Part shown: positions 8,866 to 18,980 of the stretch, in pieces
How the letters are laid out: every line of letters begins with the position of its first letter
Position numbering within the stretch: the stretch's first letter is position 1
Notes under the pieces: model-generated
Database searches by the model: none
What the model was told of the DNA's origin: nothing
The model's input: only the letters and a program-made list of their open reading frames with translations
Assembly (NCBI RefSeq): GCF_030658505.1
Contig: NZ_JAUTXR010000118.1
Location: 31,977-95,976 of the forward strand
DNA from: Stenotrophomonas raiganjensis (SeqCode)
Lineage (GTDB): Bacteria; Pseudomonadota; Gammaproteobacteria; Xanthomonadales; Xanthomonadaceae
Reading direction: 5' to 3'
Length of the DNA: 64,000 bases
Made by a program: the position numbers and the translations under genes

Positions 8866-9507
8866 TCAGCCCGGAGGGTCCGGCAAGCGGATTCCCTGCG
8901 CCGAAACAAAGGCGCGGGACTCGCTCCAATAGGCCTGTGACGGTTCCCGCAGCTCTGGTCGTGACCAGTAATCGTTGCCATGCAATGCGCTCATCACATG
9001 GCACCAGCCGTCACGCGGATCGTGAACCTGAAGTCGTCCGCGATGATGGCGCGGATGATACGCGTAGTGACCAAGCGCCTCCTGGCGCGCTTCGTCCGGC
9101 GAACGACCCGCCTGATGGACCAGCGTCCATGCACGCATGTGGCGCGCATGCGCGAGCGCGCCAAGGTACTCGTCCTCATCCAGCAGTGGCACCTGCTCAC
9201 CGCGGGCCAGGCACAGTGCGTCCGATTCGGCTTCATAGTGCAGCGACGGCTGTGCAAGCTCCGGGCGCCGGTGCCAGTAGCCTTCACCCTCCACCTGCAG
9301 CATCGCCCAATGCCAGGGCTCGTCGTGGAAGATCAGCGCGTGTTCGTATTCGCGGCCGGGGCTCTGGTCGGGATAGCGCTTCCGTGCCTGTTCGAGCGCC
9401 TGCGCCTCGGGCACCTGGCCATAGTGGACCAGGCACCAGGCGAACAGGTGCCGACTGTCTTCGATTTCGGTGGTGAAGTCTTCCACCGGCGTATCGGTGT
9501 TGGGCAT
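8866..9507 (-). CDS. Hypothetical protein made of two ~85-residue repeats
   Basis: The 213-residue acidic soluble protein is not recognised as a named family. Start ATG 9507 has AGGGA upstream. It carries an internal duplication. Residues about 18-103 (RHLFAWCLVHYGQ ... YWHRRPELAQPS ... ALCLARG) align with residues about 121-205 (RHMRAWTLVHQAG ... YWSRPELREPS ... AFVSAQG). Conserved features are A-W-x-L-V-H, the W-x-x-x-M-x-x-x-x-G-x-x-Y-W core and R-P-E-L-x-x-P-S. There is no signal peptide or membrane segment. The product is probably cytosolic; function unknown. Confidence 0.7.
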   Translation of the reverse strand: MPNTDTPVEDFTTEIEDSRHLFAWCLVHYGQVPEAQALEQARKRYPDQSPGREYEHALIFHDEPWHWAMLQVEGEGYWHRRPELAQPSLHYEAESDALCLARGEQVPLLDEDEYLGALAHARHMRAWTLVHQAGRSPDEARQEALGHYAYHPRHHRGRLQVHDPRDGWCHVMSALHGNDYWSRPELREPSQAYWSESRAFVSAQGIRLPDPPG

Positions 9508-9602
9508 GGTCGATCCCTGTGTGCGGATCAGATGGTACCGACGCTGCAGGTCGCGCGGGGGGCGGGGGCAATGAGACCTGCGACCGGTCATGCGAGGTCG
9601 GT

Positions 9603-9678
<76 letters not shown>

Positions 9679-9718
9679 TGCGCAGCGCCACAGTGTAGTG
9701 GAGGCCACGCTCGATCGG

Positions 9719-10030
9719 CTACCCGGCAGCAGCAAGAGCCTCAGCAACACGCCCCAACCGTTTCTCCGCCACGTCCGCGAACCACATCTGCCGCCGCAGA
9801 TGTGCCTGGAACAGCGCCACCGTCCGCCTGGCCTCTTCCAGTGCCTTCTGGTTGCCGCCGTCAAAGCCCTCGACCAGTTCCGCACCAGACAGCGTCAGCA
9901 ACGCATACGTCGTGCGGCGGGCAAACCACAGCCGATCCTCACGCTCATCCTGCATCACCTCATCCCAATCAAGCAGCGACGAAAAATCAGTCTCCCGGGA
10001 ATCAGACAGATCGTGCTCCACATCATTCAT
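9719..10030 (-). CDS. Small hypothetical protein
   Basis: The 103-residue protein starts at ATG 10030, preceded by GGAG seven bases upstream. The N-terminus is acidic (residues 1-35), and the remainder is predicted to be amphipathic helix (T-T-Y-A-L-L-T-L-S-G-A-E-L and the E-E-A-R-R-T-V-A-L-F-Q-A-H-L repeat-like stretch). No signal or membrane segment is seen and I do not recognise a family. It lies between tRNA-Ile2 and the rpoD terminator and appears monocistronic. Confidence 0.6.
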   Translation of the reverse strand: MNDVEHDLSDSRETDFSSLLDWDEVMQDEREDRLWFARRTTYALLTLSGAELVEGFDGGNQKALEEARRTVALFQAHLRRQMWFADVAEKRLGRVAEALAAAG

Positions 10031-10242
10031 GGCGTTACTCCGGATGCATGGCAAATCAGTGCCGCAGGCCGCATGTGATGTACGTGACCTGCTGCGCGCT
10101 TGCATCAGCGCCGATGGAGACCGGCCTGCCTACGCGATGTGTTGAGCATCTGCACGGTCAGCGCGCGGCCACCGCAGGAAGTAATCAAATGGCGGACGCG
10201 ACATCGTCAGGATCCGACCAGCATGGCTGGGAACGACCAAAG

Positions 10243-10269
10243 AAAAACCCCGCACCAGGCGGGGTTTTT
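10243..10269 (-). terminator. rpoD intrinsic terminator
   Basis: AAAAACCCCGC / GCGGGGTTTTT stem with a 5-nt loop. On the minus strand it gives a GC hairpin followed by TTTTT, 27 bases past the rpoD stop. It can also work in the plus direction. Confidence 0.85.
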
Positions 10270-10295
10270 CTCAACGCTTCAACAGCCGCTGGCTA

Positions 10296-12149
<1,854 letters not shown>

Positions 12150-12192
12150 GTAGTGCTCGCGCCACCGGCTAGGGAGAAATAGGGAACGTAGC

Positions 12193-12201
12193 ATTATACC
12201 A
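12193..12201 (-). promoter_or_regulatory. rpoD promoter, extended -10
   Basis: On the minus strand TGGTATAAT is a perfect -10 with the TGn extension, 44 bases before the rpoD start codon, predicting a 5' UTR of about 37 nt. No good -35 is visible, consistent with an extended -10 promoter. Confidence 0.6.
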
Positions 12202-12239
12202 GCCCGGGGCCCCGCCTGCCGGGCGGTGGTCCCGCAGGC

Positions 12240-12680
12240 TCAGGGCCGGAGAAGGAAGGTCACGGGACCGTCATTGACCAGGCTGACGACCATATGGGCA
12301 CCAAATCGGCCCGTTTCCACCCCGGGTGCGTGATTTTCACGGCAGATCTCGACAAATCGATTGAACCCGCGTTCAGCCTCCTCCGGCGGTGCGGCCGTGG
12401 TGAAGCTGGGGCGCATGCCCGAACGGGTGTCGGCGGCCAGGGTGAACTGGCTGACCAGCAGCAGGCCGCCGCCGGTGTCGCGCAGCGAGCGGTTCATCTT
12501 CCCGGCCTCGTCGGCAAATACCCGGTAGCCCAGCAGGCGCTCGGCCATCCGTCGCAGCTGGGCCTCGGTATCGCCCGGTTCCATGCCGACCAGGGCCAGC
12601 AGGCCGGGGCCGATCTGCCCCACGGCGGCGTCGTCGACATGGACAGCGGCCTGGCTGACGCGTTGGATCAGGACAAGCAT
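12240..12680 (-). CDS. dtd: D-aminoacyl-tRNA deacylase
   Basis: The 146-residue enzyme hydrolyses D-aminoacyl-tRNA (and Gly-tRNA-Ala), protecting translation. It begins [13 protein letters not shown] and carries the two Dtd signatures: S-Q-F-T-L-A-A-D-T near residue 80 and a C-terminal N-D-G-P-V-T-F (the gly-cisPro-type motif region is L-V-N-D-G-P-V-T). Start ATG 12680 is set by family length. The divergent acyltransferase begins 61 bp away. Confidence 0.95.
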   Translation of the reverse strand: MLVLIQRVSQAAVHVDDAAVGQIGPGLLALVGMEPGDTEAQLRRMAERLLGYRVFADEAGKMNRSLRDTGGGLLLVSQFTLAADTRSGMRPSFTTAAPPEEAERGFNRFVEICRENHAPGVETGRFGAHMVVSLVNDGPVTFLLRP

Positions 12681-12741
12681 CGTGGGCTTCCAATGAACGG
12701 GGCCGGCCACGATAGCAGCGCCCTTGGCTAAACTGGCGCCG

Positions 12742-13662
12742 ATGAATCCGCAACGCAAAGCCCGGCTGGTCTACCGCGCCACCACCCTGTTCGCCCGCCT
12801 GCCCTGGCCATTGCTGCGGGGGTTCGCGCGTGCGCTGGCGTGGGCGTGGATCAATCTCAATGCCCGTGAGAGTCGCGTCACCCGGCGCAATCTGGAACTG
12901 GCCTATCCCGAGCTGGATGGGGCGGCGCGCGACCGCCTGCACCGCGAACTGCTGCGCTCCACCGCCCTGCAGGCCATCGAGACCCTGCGGCTGTGGAGCC
13001 AGAGGCCGGCTGACAACCTGCGCCTGCACCTGAAGCAGCGCCACGGCGAAGCCCTGTACGACGCCGCCCTGGCCAGCGGCAAGGGCGTGATCGTGGCCGC
13101 ACCCCACTTCGGCAACTGGGAGCTGCTGAACCAGTGGCTGGCCTCGCGCGGGCAGATCGCCATCGTCTACAAGCCACCGGAGGACGAGGCCAGCGATGCC
13201 TTCCTGCAGCTGGTGCGGGGCGGCCAGAACGTGCAGCAGGTGCGCGCCGAAGGCCCGGCCGTGCGCCAACTGTTCAAGGTACTCAAGGACGGCGGCGCCA
13301 CCGGCATCCTGCCCGACCAGCAGCCCAAGGCCGGCGACGGTGTATTCGTACCGTTCTTCGGCGTGCAGGCACTGACCATGACCCTGGTCAACCGCCTGGC
13401 CGAGCGCACCGGCGCCACCGTGCTGTACGGCTGGTGCGAGCGCATCGGGCCGGACATGGAATTCGCCCTGCACATCGAGCCGACCGATCCCGCCGTGGCC
13501 GACCCCGACCCGCAGGTGGCGGCGACCGCGCTCAACGCCGGCATCGAGCGCATCGCCCGCCGCGATCCCGCGCAGTACCAGTGGACCTACAAGCGCTATA
13601 CGCTGCGCCCCCCCGGCAGCGGCGAAGAAGACCCCTACGCCACCGAAGAGCATCCGCACTGA
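12742..13662 (+). CDS. LpxL/HtrB-type lysophospholipid (lipid A) acyltransferase
   Basis: The 306-residue inner-membrane protein has one N-terminal hydrophobic helix (about 15-38). The catalytic H-x4-E motif appears as H-F-G-N-W-E near residue 121, and G-I-L-P-D-Q-Q-P lies further on, both typical of late lipid A acyltransferases. It probably adds a secondary acyl chain to lipid A or acylates another lysolipid; the acyl-chain specificity cannot be read. ATG 12742 gives the standard start; ATG 12724 is in frame but less typical. Confidence 0.88.
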   Translation: MNPQRKARLVYRATTLFARLPWPLLRGFARALAWAWINLNARESRVTRRNLELAYPELDGAARDRLHRELLRSTALQAIETLRLWSQRPADNLRLHLKQRHGEALYDAALASGKGVIVAAPHFGNWELLNQWLASRGQIAIVYKPPEDEASDAFLQLVRGGQNVQQVRAEGPAVRQLFKVLKDGGATGILPDQQPKAGDGVFVPFFGVQALTMTLVNRLAERTGATVLYGWCERIGPDMEFALHIEPTDPAVADPDPQVAATALNAGIERIARRDPAQYQWTYKRYTLRPPGSGEEDPYATEEHPH

Positions 13663-13749
13663 CGGTCGCACCACGCAGGCCCGTCCGGCCCCTGCGACCG
13701 GCGGCCGCACCACGTTGAATACGACGCCGGCGCCCCCATAGAGACTGCG

Positions 13750-14886
13750 ATGTCCGCCTCCCCCGGTCCTGCCATGCCTGCTGCTTCTTCCCTGTTCGGC
13801 GACCCTGCCGCGATCCGCTGCGAGCGCGCGGTGGCCGAACTGCGTGCCGGTCGCCCGGTACTGCTTCACGATGGCCAGGGCCAGCGCCTGGCGGTGATCG
13901 CGCTGGACAGCGCCACCGCCAGCAGCTTCGCGGCCTTCGCCACTGCCGCGCGTGAACGCCATTACCTGTTCCTGACCGCCACCCGTGCCCGCGTGCTCGG
14001 CGTGGAGGCCCCCGAGGGCGCGCGCCTGCCGCTGGCCGGCATTGCCTTCGATGCCCTGCCCTCGCTGGGCTACCTGCGCGAGCCGGGCCCGATGCCAGAG
14101 GGCTGGAGCGCCGGTGACGCCTTCGATGCCGGCGCAGTGGAACTGGCCCGCCTCGGCCTGTTGCTGCCGGCGATGGTGGCGGTGCGCCTGGACGCCGGTG
14201 ACACCACCTTCGACGGCGCCGCCGACGTGGCCCTGTGCGACCTCGCCGAGGGCGCCGCGCATGCGGCCCACGATTACGAACTGGTGGCGCGCTCGCCAGT
14301 GCCGCTGCGCGACGTGGGCATGACCACCTTCGCGGTGTTCCGCGGCGGCGTGGCCCAGCGCGACCAGGTCGCGATCATCGTCGGCGAACCGGACCTGTCG
14401 GCGGTGGTACCGGTACGCGTGCACTCCTCGTGCCTGACCGGCGACCTGTTCGGCTCGCTCAAGTGCGACTGTGGCGACCAGCTGCGGCGCGGGTTGCGCA
14501 AGCTGAAGGAACTGGGCGGTGGCGTGCTGCTGTACCTGGACCAGGAAGGCCGCGGCACCGGCATTGCCGCCAAGATGCGCGCCTACGGCTACCAGCACGA
14601 CGGCCTGGACACCATCGATGCCGATGCACAGCTGGGCTTCGGTGCCGACGAGCGCCGCTACGGCAGCGCGGTGGCGATGCTGCGCGGCCTGGGCATTTCG
14701 CGCGTGGCCCTGCTCAGCAACAACCCGACCAAGGCGCAGCGCCTGCGCAATGCCGGCATCGAAGTGCTGGACTGCATTCCGGTCACCGGCGAGATCACCG
14801 CCGAGAACGAGAACTACCTGCGCACCAAGGCCGACCGCGCCGGCCATCTGCTGGATGTGGACGCGCTGATCCAGGCTGCGCAGTAA
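13750..14886 (+). CDS. ribA: GTP cyclohydrolase II with degenerate RibB-like N-terminus
   Basis: The C-terminal half (about 185-375) is a complete GTP cyclohydrolase II, the first step of riboflavin synthesis. It has R-V-H-S-S-C-L-T-G-D and K-C-D-C-G-D (three zinc-binding Cys), D-Q-E-G-R-G-T-G-I, D-E-R-R-Y-G and N-N-P-T-K-A. The N-terminal ~180 residues follow the RibB (DHBP synthase) layout (E-R-A-V-A-E-L-R-A-G-R-P-V-L-L-H-D) but lack the acidic E-D-R-E-N-E-G-D metal/catalytic motif. This half is therefore probably inactive and structural, and the protein is not a bifunctional RibBA. Confidence 0.88.
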   Translation: MSASPGPAMPAASSLFGDPAAIRCERAVAELRAGRPVLLHDGQGQRLAVIALDSATASSFAAFATAARERHYLFLTATRARVLGVEAPEGARLPLAGIAFDALPSLGYLREPGPMPEGWSAGDAFDAGAVELARLGLLLPAMVAVRLDAGDTTFDGAADVALCDLAEGAAHAAHDYELVARSPVPLRDVGMTTFAVFRGGVAQRDQVAIIVGEPDLSAVVPVRVHSSCLTGDLFGSLKCDCGDQLRRGLRKLKELGGGVLLYLDQEGRGTGIAAKMRAYGYQHDGLDTIDADAQLGFGADERRYGSAVAMLRGLGISRVALLSNNPTKAQRLRNAGIEVLDCIPVTGEITAENENYLRTKADRAGHLLDVDALIQAAQ

Positions 14887-14961
14887 CGCAGCCGACCTGC
14901 TACCGTCGGCGCGGTGCGGCCACGGCCACCACCGCCCGCCCTGCCGCCTGACGGAGCCCGC

Positions 14962-15462
14962 GTGACTGAAGCCCCCCTGACCTCCCCACCCAGCGATGCC
15001 TGGCAGTCCCTGCCGCAACGCGCCGCCCGCCTCGCTGCGCTGGAAGGCGCTTTCGGTGGCCTGTTCGTGCCGGGCCTGCCACTGGCCGCGGCCGCCTGGT
15101 TCTTCGATCTTCCCGGCGACCTGTGGACCGCTGCCCTGGGGTTGCTGACCGGCATCGCCTTCGGTGCGTGGCTGGGCCGGCGGCGCATGACCCGCACCCG
15201 CTGGCGGTTGGATGCACAGGGCCTGGGCCTGCGCCGTGACCTGATGTGGCAACTGGAAACGCGCATCCCCATTTCGCGCGTGCAGCACCTGGATCTGCGT
15301 CGCGGCCCGCTGGAGCGCCGCGCCGGGCTGGCTACGCTGATCGTGCACACCGCCGGTACCCGCATGAGCGCGGTCACCGTCAGCGGCCTGGATGAAGCCG
15401 ACGCCGAACGCCTGCGTGACACCCTGTCCCATCAGCTCGACCAGGACGCCGACGCCCTGTGA
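14962..15462 (+). CDS. Bacterial PH-domain membrane protein (YdbS-like)
   Basis: The 166-residue protein starts at GTG 14962. It has two adjacent transmembrane segments (about 30-70) followed by a bPH_2 domain (W-R-L-D-A-Q-G-L-G-L-R-R-D and R-I-P-I-S-R-V-Q-H-L-D-L). In Bacillus and Enterobacteria ydbS and ydbT form a pair; here the stop overlaps the next start by 4 bp, so the pair is translationally coupled. Function unknown in detail; PH-domain pairs are membrane proteins, and some protect against class II bacteriocins or other envelope stress. Confidence 0.85.
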   Translation: MTEAPLTSPPSDAWQSLPQRAARLAALEGAFGGLFVPGLPLAAAAWFFDLPGDLWTAALGLLTGIAFGAWLGRRRMTRTRWRLDAQGLGLRRDLMWQLETRIPISRVQHLDLRRGPLERRAGLATLIVHTAGTRMSAVTVSGLDEADAERLRDTLSHQLDQDADAL

Positions 15463-17003
15463 GCCTGCCACCGCCCCTGCCTGCATCGCTGCCCGCCAGT
15501 GGCGAGGACCATCGCCTGCACCCGTGGTCGTGGCTGTTCGTGCTGCTGATGCAGCTGCGCCACTACTTCCTGCCACTGGTCGCGCTGCTGGTGTTCGGCC
15601 AGCGCGGCGATCGCGATCCGATGTGGGCACAACTGGTCCCGCTGCTGGCGGTTGCGGCCCTGGTACTGGTATCGGTGCTGCAGTACCTGAGCTACCGCTA
15701 CCGCATCGGCAAGGATGCGATCACCGTGCGAAGCGGCCTGTTCGCGCGCAACCGGCGCGAGATCCCGTTCGCCCGCATCCACAACGTGGAGGTCCGGCAG
15801 AATCCGCTGCACCGCCTGTTCGGCGTCGCCGAACTGCGGCTGGAATCGGCCGGCGGCGTGCGTCCGGAAGCCGAAATGCGGGTGCTGAAGCTGGACCAGG
15901 CGCTGGCACTGGAACGATTGGTGCGCCAGCGTGGGCAGGCAGCGGACGCTGCCGGCAGCATCGCCGCGCCCTCGATCACCGATACCGATATCGACGCCGG
16001 GCACGTGCTGCTGCGCCTGTCGAGCTGGGACGTGGTGCGCATGGGCCTGCTTTCAAACCGCGGCTGGGCACTGGCCGTGGCCGCCATCGGTGTCCTGTTC
16101 CAGACCGTGCCACGGTCGATCATGGACGATGCCCTGCAGCGCGGTGGCCGCGAGGCCTTCGGCTACGCCAGCCACCTGCACCCCGGCGTGGCGGGCGCGG
16201 TGCTGCTGCTGGCCGCCGCCCTGCTGCTGGGCTGGCTGGCGCTGCGCGTGTTGTCGGTGGTGCTGACCCTGCTGCGCTATCACGGCTTCATCCTCAGCGA
16301 GCAGGAACGCCGCCTGACCGTCTCGGCCGGTCTGCTCAGCCGAACCCGCAGCAGCGTGGCGCGTCGTCGCATCCAGGCGTGGACACTGCGCGAAGGCACC
16401 CTGCATCGCTGGTTCGGCCTGCGCCAGCTGGGCGTCGACAGCGCTGCCGGTGGCCCCTCACGCGAGGCGGAGCGCGCCCTGCGCGAACTGGCGCCGCTGG
16501 CAACCCGGGAGCGTTGCACGCAGCTGGTGCAGCACCTGGTGCCACACCTGCAATGGCCACCTCCGCAGTGGCACTCCATTCCGCAGCGCGGCCGATGGCG
16601 GTTGTGCCTCGGCGCACTGGTGCTGGTGCCGCTGCTGGCCGCCGCCGCGTACTGGCGCTGGGCATCGTGGGGGCTGCTCGTGCTGGCCTGGCTGCCGGTC
16701 GCACTGTGGGTCGCACACCGGCAGATGGCACGCATGGGCTGGTACCTGGACGACCACTACGTAGCGGTGCGGGGCGGCTGGTGGAAACGCTGGTGGCGCT
16801 GGGCCGAACTGGACAAAGTGCAGGGGCTGCGCCTGCAGCGCTCGCCGCTGGACAAGCTGCTCGGCACCAGCAGCCTGCAACTGGATACCGCGGGTGCGCA
16901 CGGCGACGTGGCGCTGACCCTGCACTACCTGCCGCAGGCACAGGCCCAGCAGGTGATGGAGCGGCTGGCCGCGGCGCTGGCACGGCGCAGGCTGCGCTGG
17001 TGA
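15459..17003 (+). CDS. Bacterial PH-domain membrane protein (YdbT-like)
   Basis: The 514-residue partner of the preceding gene starts at a GTG overlapping the preceding TGA. It has several hydrophobic helix pairs (about 25-75, 200-275, 385-430) and three bPH_2 domains. The repeat hallmark is R-R-E-I-P-F-A-R-I-H-N-V-E near residue 105, R-R-R-I-Q-A-W near 305 and W-A-E-L-D-K-V-Q-G-L near 450. Family length about 490-520 matches. Acts in the inner membrane; biochemical role unknown. Confidence 0.85.
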   Translation: MSLPPPLPASLPASGEDHRLHPWSWLFVLLMQLRHYFLPLVALLVFGQRGDRDPMWAQLVPLLAVAALVLVSVLQYLSYRYRIGKDAITVRSGLFARNRREIPFARIHNVEVRQNPLHRLFGVAELRLESAGGVRPEAEMRVLKLDQALALERLVRQRGQAADAAGSIAAPSITDTDIDAGHVLLRLSSWDVVRMGLLSNRGWALAVAAIGVLFQTVPRSIMDDALQRGGREAFGYASHLHPGVAGAVLLLAAALLLGWLALRVLSVVLTLLRYHGFILSEQERRLTVSAGLLSRTRSSVARRRIQAWTLREGTLHRWFGLRQLGVDSAAGGPSREAERALRELAPLATRERCTQLVQHLVPHLQWPPPQWHSIPQRGRWRLCLGALVLVPLLAAAAYWRWASWGLLVLAWLPVALWVAHRQMARMGWYLDDHYVAVRGGWWKRWWRWAELDKVQGLRLQRSPLDKLLGTSSLQLDTAGAHGDVALTLHYLPQAQAQQVMERLAAALARRRLRW

Positions 17004-17012
17004 GCCCTGCAG

Positions 17013-17038
17013 GTAGTGCCGGCCGCGGGCCGGCACTG
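17013..17038 (+). repeat. SMAG-type GTAG palindrome
   Basis: GTAG head followed by an inverted repeat TGCCGGCC...GGCCGGCA, 9 bp after the PH-domain gene stop. The same arm sequence recurs at 44297 and 50597, so it belongs to a dispersed family. Confidence 0.8.
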
Positions 17039-17061
17039 CCGCGAGCGGGATCAGCGAGGCA

Positions 17062-18117
17062 TCAACGTCGCGAGGGGCCCCAATACCCCAGGTCCTTGCG
17101 GATCTGCAGGTCGCGTACCCAGCTGCCGAACGGCTTGCGCCGCAGCGGGCCCATTTCACCGGCCAGGAAGTCCTCGGTCGCCGCGATCACCCGCTCGCTG
17201 GACCGGCCATCGCGATACGGATGGATGGCATCGGCGTAGCGCACGATCTCCGCCTGCAGCGTGGCATCCGGGTGCAGCGCGCGCTGCAGCATCGCCGGCA
17301 GCTGCACCGGGTCATCGAAGTCGATCATGTGCGGTTTCGGCACGCGGTTGCGGAAGGTCACCACCGGCTTGTGCTGGACGATGAACTCCGAAACGATCGA
17401 CGAGGTGTCCGACAGCAGCACATCGGCGGCGCGTTGCGCGGCCATCACCTGCTCCGGCTCGATGAAACGGGCATTGGCACCGGCCAGCGCGCGATAGCGT
17501 TCAAACAGTTCCGGCGGGCACTTCGGATGCAGGGTCAGCAACCAGTAATGGTTGCCGGCGGCGATATCAGCGGCAATCTGCGCATGCAGGTGCGGGGCCG
17601 CACTGAGCCGCTCGGTGAAGGTGGAGCCGAACAGGATCACCGGGCGTCCAGCGGCCGGTGCACGCAGCGTGGCACTCTCTCCGCCGTCATCGCGGAACAG
17701 CGGGTCCAGCTTCGGCCAGCCGGTCTCGGCCACTGCGAAGTGGCCCTGCAGCGCCGCGATCTCGCGGAACGGTGCGGTGGTGGCCGGGCCCTGCGTGCAG
17801 TACAGGTCGAACATGCCACGCACCCGGAAGTGGCCGCGCGCACTGTCCCGCTTCTCCACGTTGAAGCCGTGGAACAGCTGCACCTTGGCCCCCGAAAGGA
17901 AGGTCGGCACCCAGTTGGCGGCGCTGAACACCGCCCGCGGGCGCATTGCCAGGGCCTGCTTGAGGCCGGCATTGGGCACCCCCGGCAGGCTGCTGCCGGC
18001 CGCGCCACCCTCGAACCAGGCCGCCACCTCCTGCCCGGAGGCGTGCAAGGCCTGCGCCAACGGGGCGAGAATAGGCAGCGCATAGCGCTCCGTCGCAAAC
18101 AACAGGTACCCGGCCAT
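17062..18117 (-). CDS. CDP-glycerol glycerophosphotransferase-like protein
   Basis: The 351-residue protein has a GT-B-like fold. The conserved motif region is G-S-T-F-T-E-R-L (about 185), L-T-L-H-P-K-C-P, and A-D-V-L-L-S-D-T-S-S-I-V-S-E-F, followed by F-R-N-R-V. This matches the CDP-glycerol:poly(glycerophosphate) transferase family used in teichoic-acid or surface-glycan synthesis; in Gram-negatives it usually modifies LPS core or capsule. ATG 18117 has GGAGG five bases upstream (ATG 18120 immediately before it is possible). It starts one base from the divergent GT2 gene. Confidence 0.8.
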   Translation of the reverse strand: MAGYLLFATERYALPILAPLAQALHASGQEVAAWFEGGAAGSSLPGVPNAGLKQALAMRPRAVFSAANWVPTFLSGAKVQLFHGFNVEKRDSARGHFRVRGMFDLYCTQGPATTAPFREIAALQGHFAVAETGWPKLDPLFRDDGGESATLRAPAAGRPVILFGSTFTERLSAAPHLHAQIAADIAAGNHYWLLTLHPKCPPELFERYRALAGANARFIEPEQVMAAQRAADVLLSDTSSIVSEFIVQHKPVVTFRNRVPKPHMIDFDDPVQLPAMLQRALHPDATLQAEIVRYADAIHPYRDGRSSERVIAATEDFLAGEMGPLRRKPFGSWVRDLQIRKDLGYWGPSRR

Positions 18118-18118
18118 C

Positions 18119-18937
18119 ATGTCCTCCACGACCGCTCCCATCGAACGGCCTCGCATCTCGGCGTGCATTATCGCGTTCAACGAGGCCGGCTGCATCGGCG
18201 ACTGCCTGGCCTCGCTGGCCTTCTGCGATGAGATCGTGGTGGTGGACTCGCATTCCACCGACGCCACGGTGGCCATCGCCGAGGCTGCCGGCGCCCGCGT
18301 GCTGCAGCGCCGGTTCGAGGGCTTCCGCAGCCAGAAGGCATTCTGCGTCGAGCAGGCCAGCCACGACTGGGTGCTGTGCCTGGATGCCGACGAGCGGATC
18401 AGCCCAGAGCTGCGCACGGCCATTGAACAGGCACGTGACGGTGGCTTCGCCGGCCACGCCGGCTACCGCTTCGCCCGCCTGTCGGAGTATTTCGGCAAGT
18501 TCCTGCGCCACGGCAACGCCTACCCGGACCGGGTAATGCGCCTGTTCGACCGCCGCCAGGGAGGCTGGCGCGGCAAGCGCGAGATCCACGAGGCGGCCAG
18601 CGTCGACGGCAGCGTGGGCACCCTGCGCGGTGACCTCATCCACTACCCCTACCGCTCGCTGCAGCAGCAGCTGGCCAAAACCGAGAAGTACGCTCGGATG
18701 ATGGCCGAGCACGAGTTCGCGCGCGGCAAGCGGGCCACGCTGGGCAAACTGGTGCTGGCCCCGGCCTGGCGATTCTGGCGCGGCTTCGTGTTCCGGGGCG
18801 GATTCCGCGACGGCTGGCATGGCCTGGTCTATGCCTATGTGCGCGCCAACTATGTGCGGCAGAAAACCATCATGCTGTGGATGCTGGGCAACGGCCAGGC
18901 GGTGGCGGACCCGACGGCGCCTGCGGAACGGTCCTGA
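18119..18937 (+). CDS. Glycosyltransferase family 2 (WaaE/KdtX-like LPS core)
   Basis: The 272-residue GT-A enzyme has S-A-C-I-I-A-F-N-E at the N-terminus, a V-V-V-D-S-H-S-T-D nucleotide-binding strand, and the metal-binding D-A-D-E-R (DxD) near residue 90. The layout matches WaaE/KdtX glycosyltransferases that add glucose to LPS heptose. The C-terminal region has an amphipathic W-R-F-W-R-G-F-V-F-R-G-G-F segment that probably binds the membrane. The only in-frame ATG is 18119; its ribosome site would lie inside the divergent gene. Confidence 0.87.
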   Translation: MSSTTAPIERPRISACIIAFNEAGCIGDCLASLAFCDEIVVVDSHSTDATVAIAEAAGARVLQRRFEGFRSQKAFCVEQASHDWVLCLDADERISPELRTAIEQARDGGFAGHAGYRFARLSEYFGKFLRHGNAYPDRVMRLFDRRQGGWRGKREIHEAASVDGSVGTLRGDLIHYPYRSLQQQLAKTEKYARMMAEHEFARGKRATLGKLVLAPAWRFWRGFVFRGGFRDGWHGLVYAYVRANYVRQKTIMLWMLGNGQAVADPTAPAERS

Positions 18938-18980
18938 GCCGGCTGTGTCACACTGACCGCGCGGTGCCCGAAGATCCCCC

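Noticed and set aside
13750..14886. Bifunctional RibBA
   Set aside because: The N-terminal half lacks the acidic metal-binding and catalytic loop of DHBP synthase.
12373..15630. A 1085-codon open frame on the minus strand across the acyltransferase, ribA and PH-domain genes
   Set aside because: It is antisense to several well-supported genes. Its translation is low-complexity (Gly/Ala/Gln/Arg-rich) and typical of GC-rich shadow frames.
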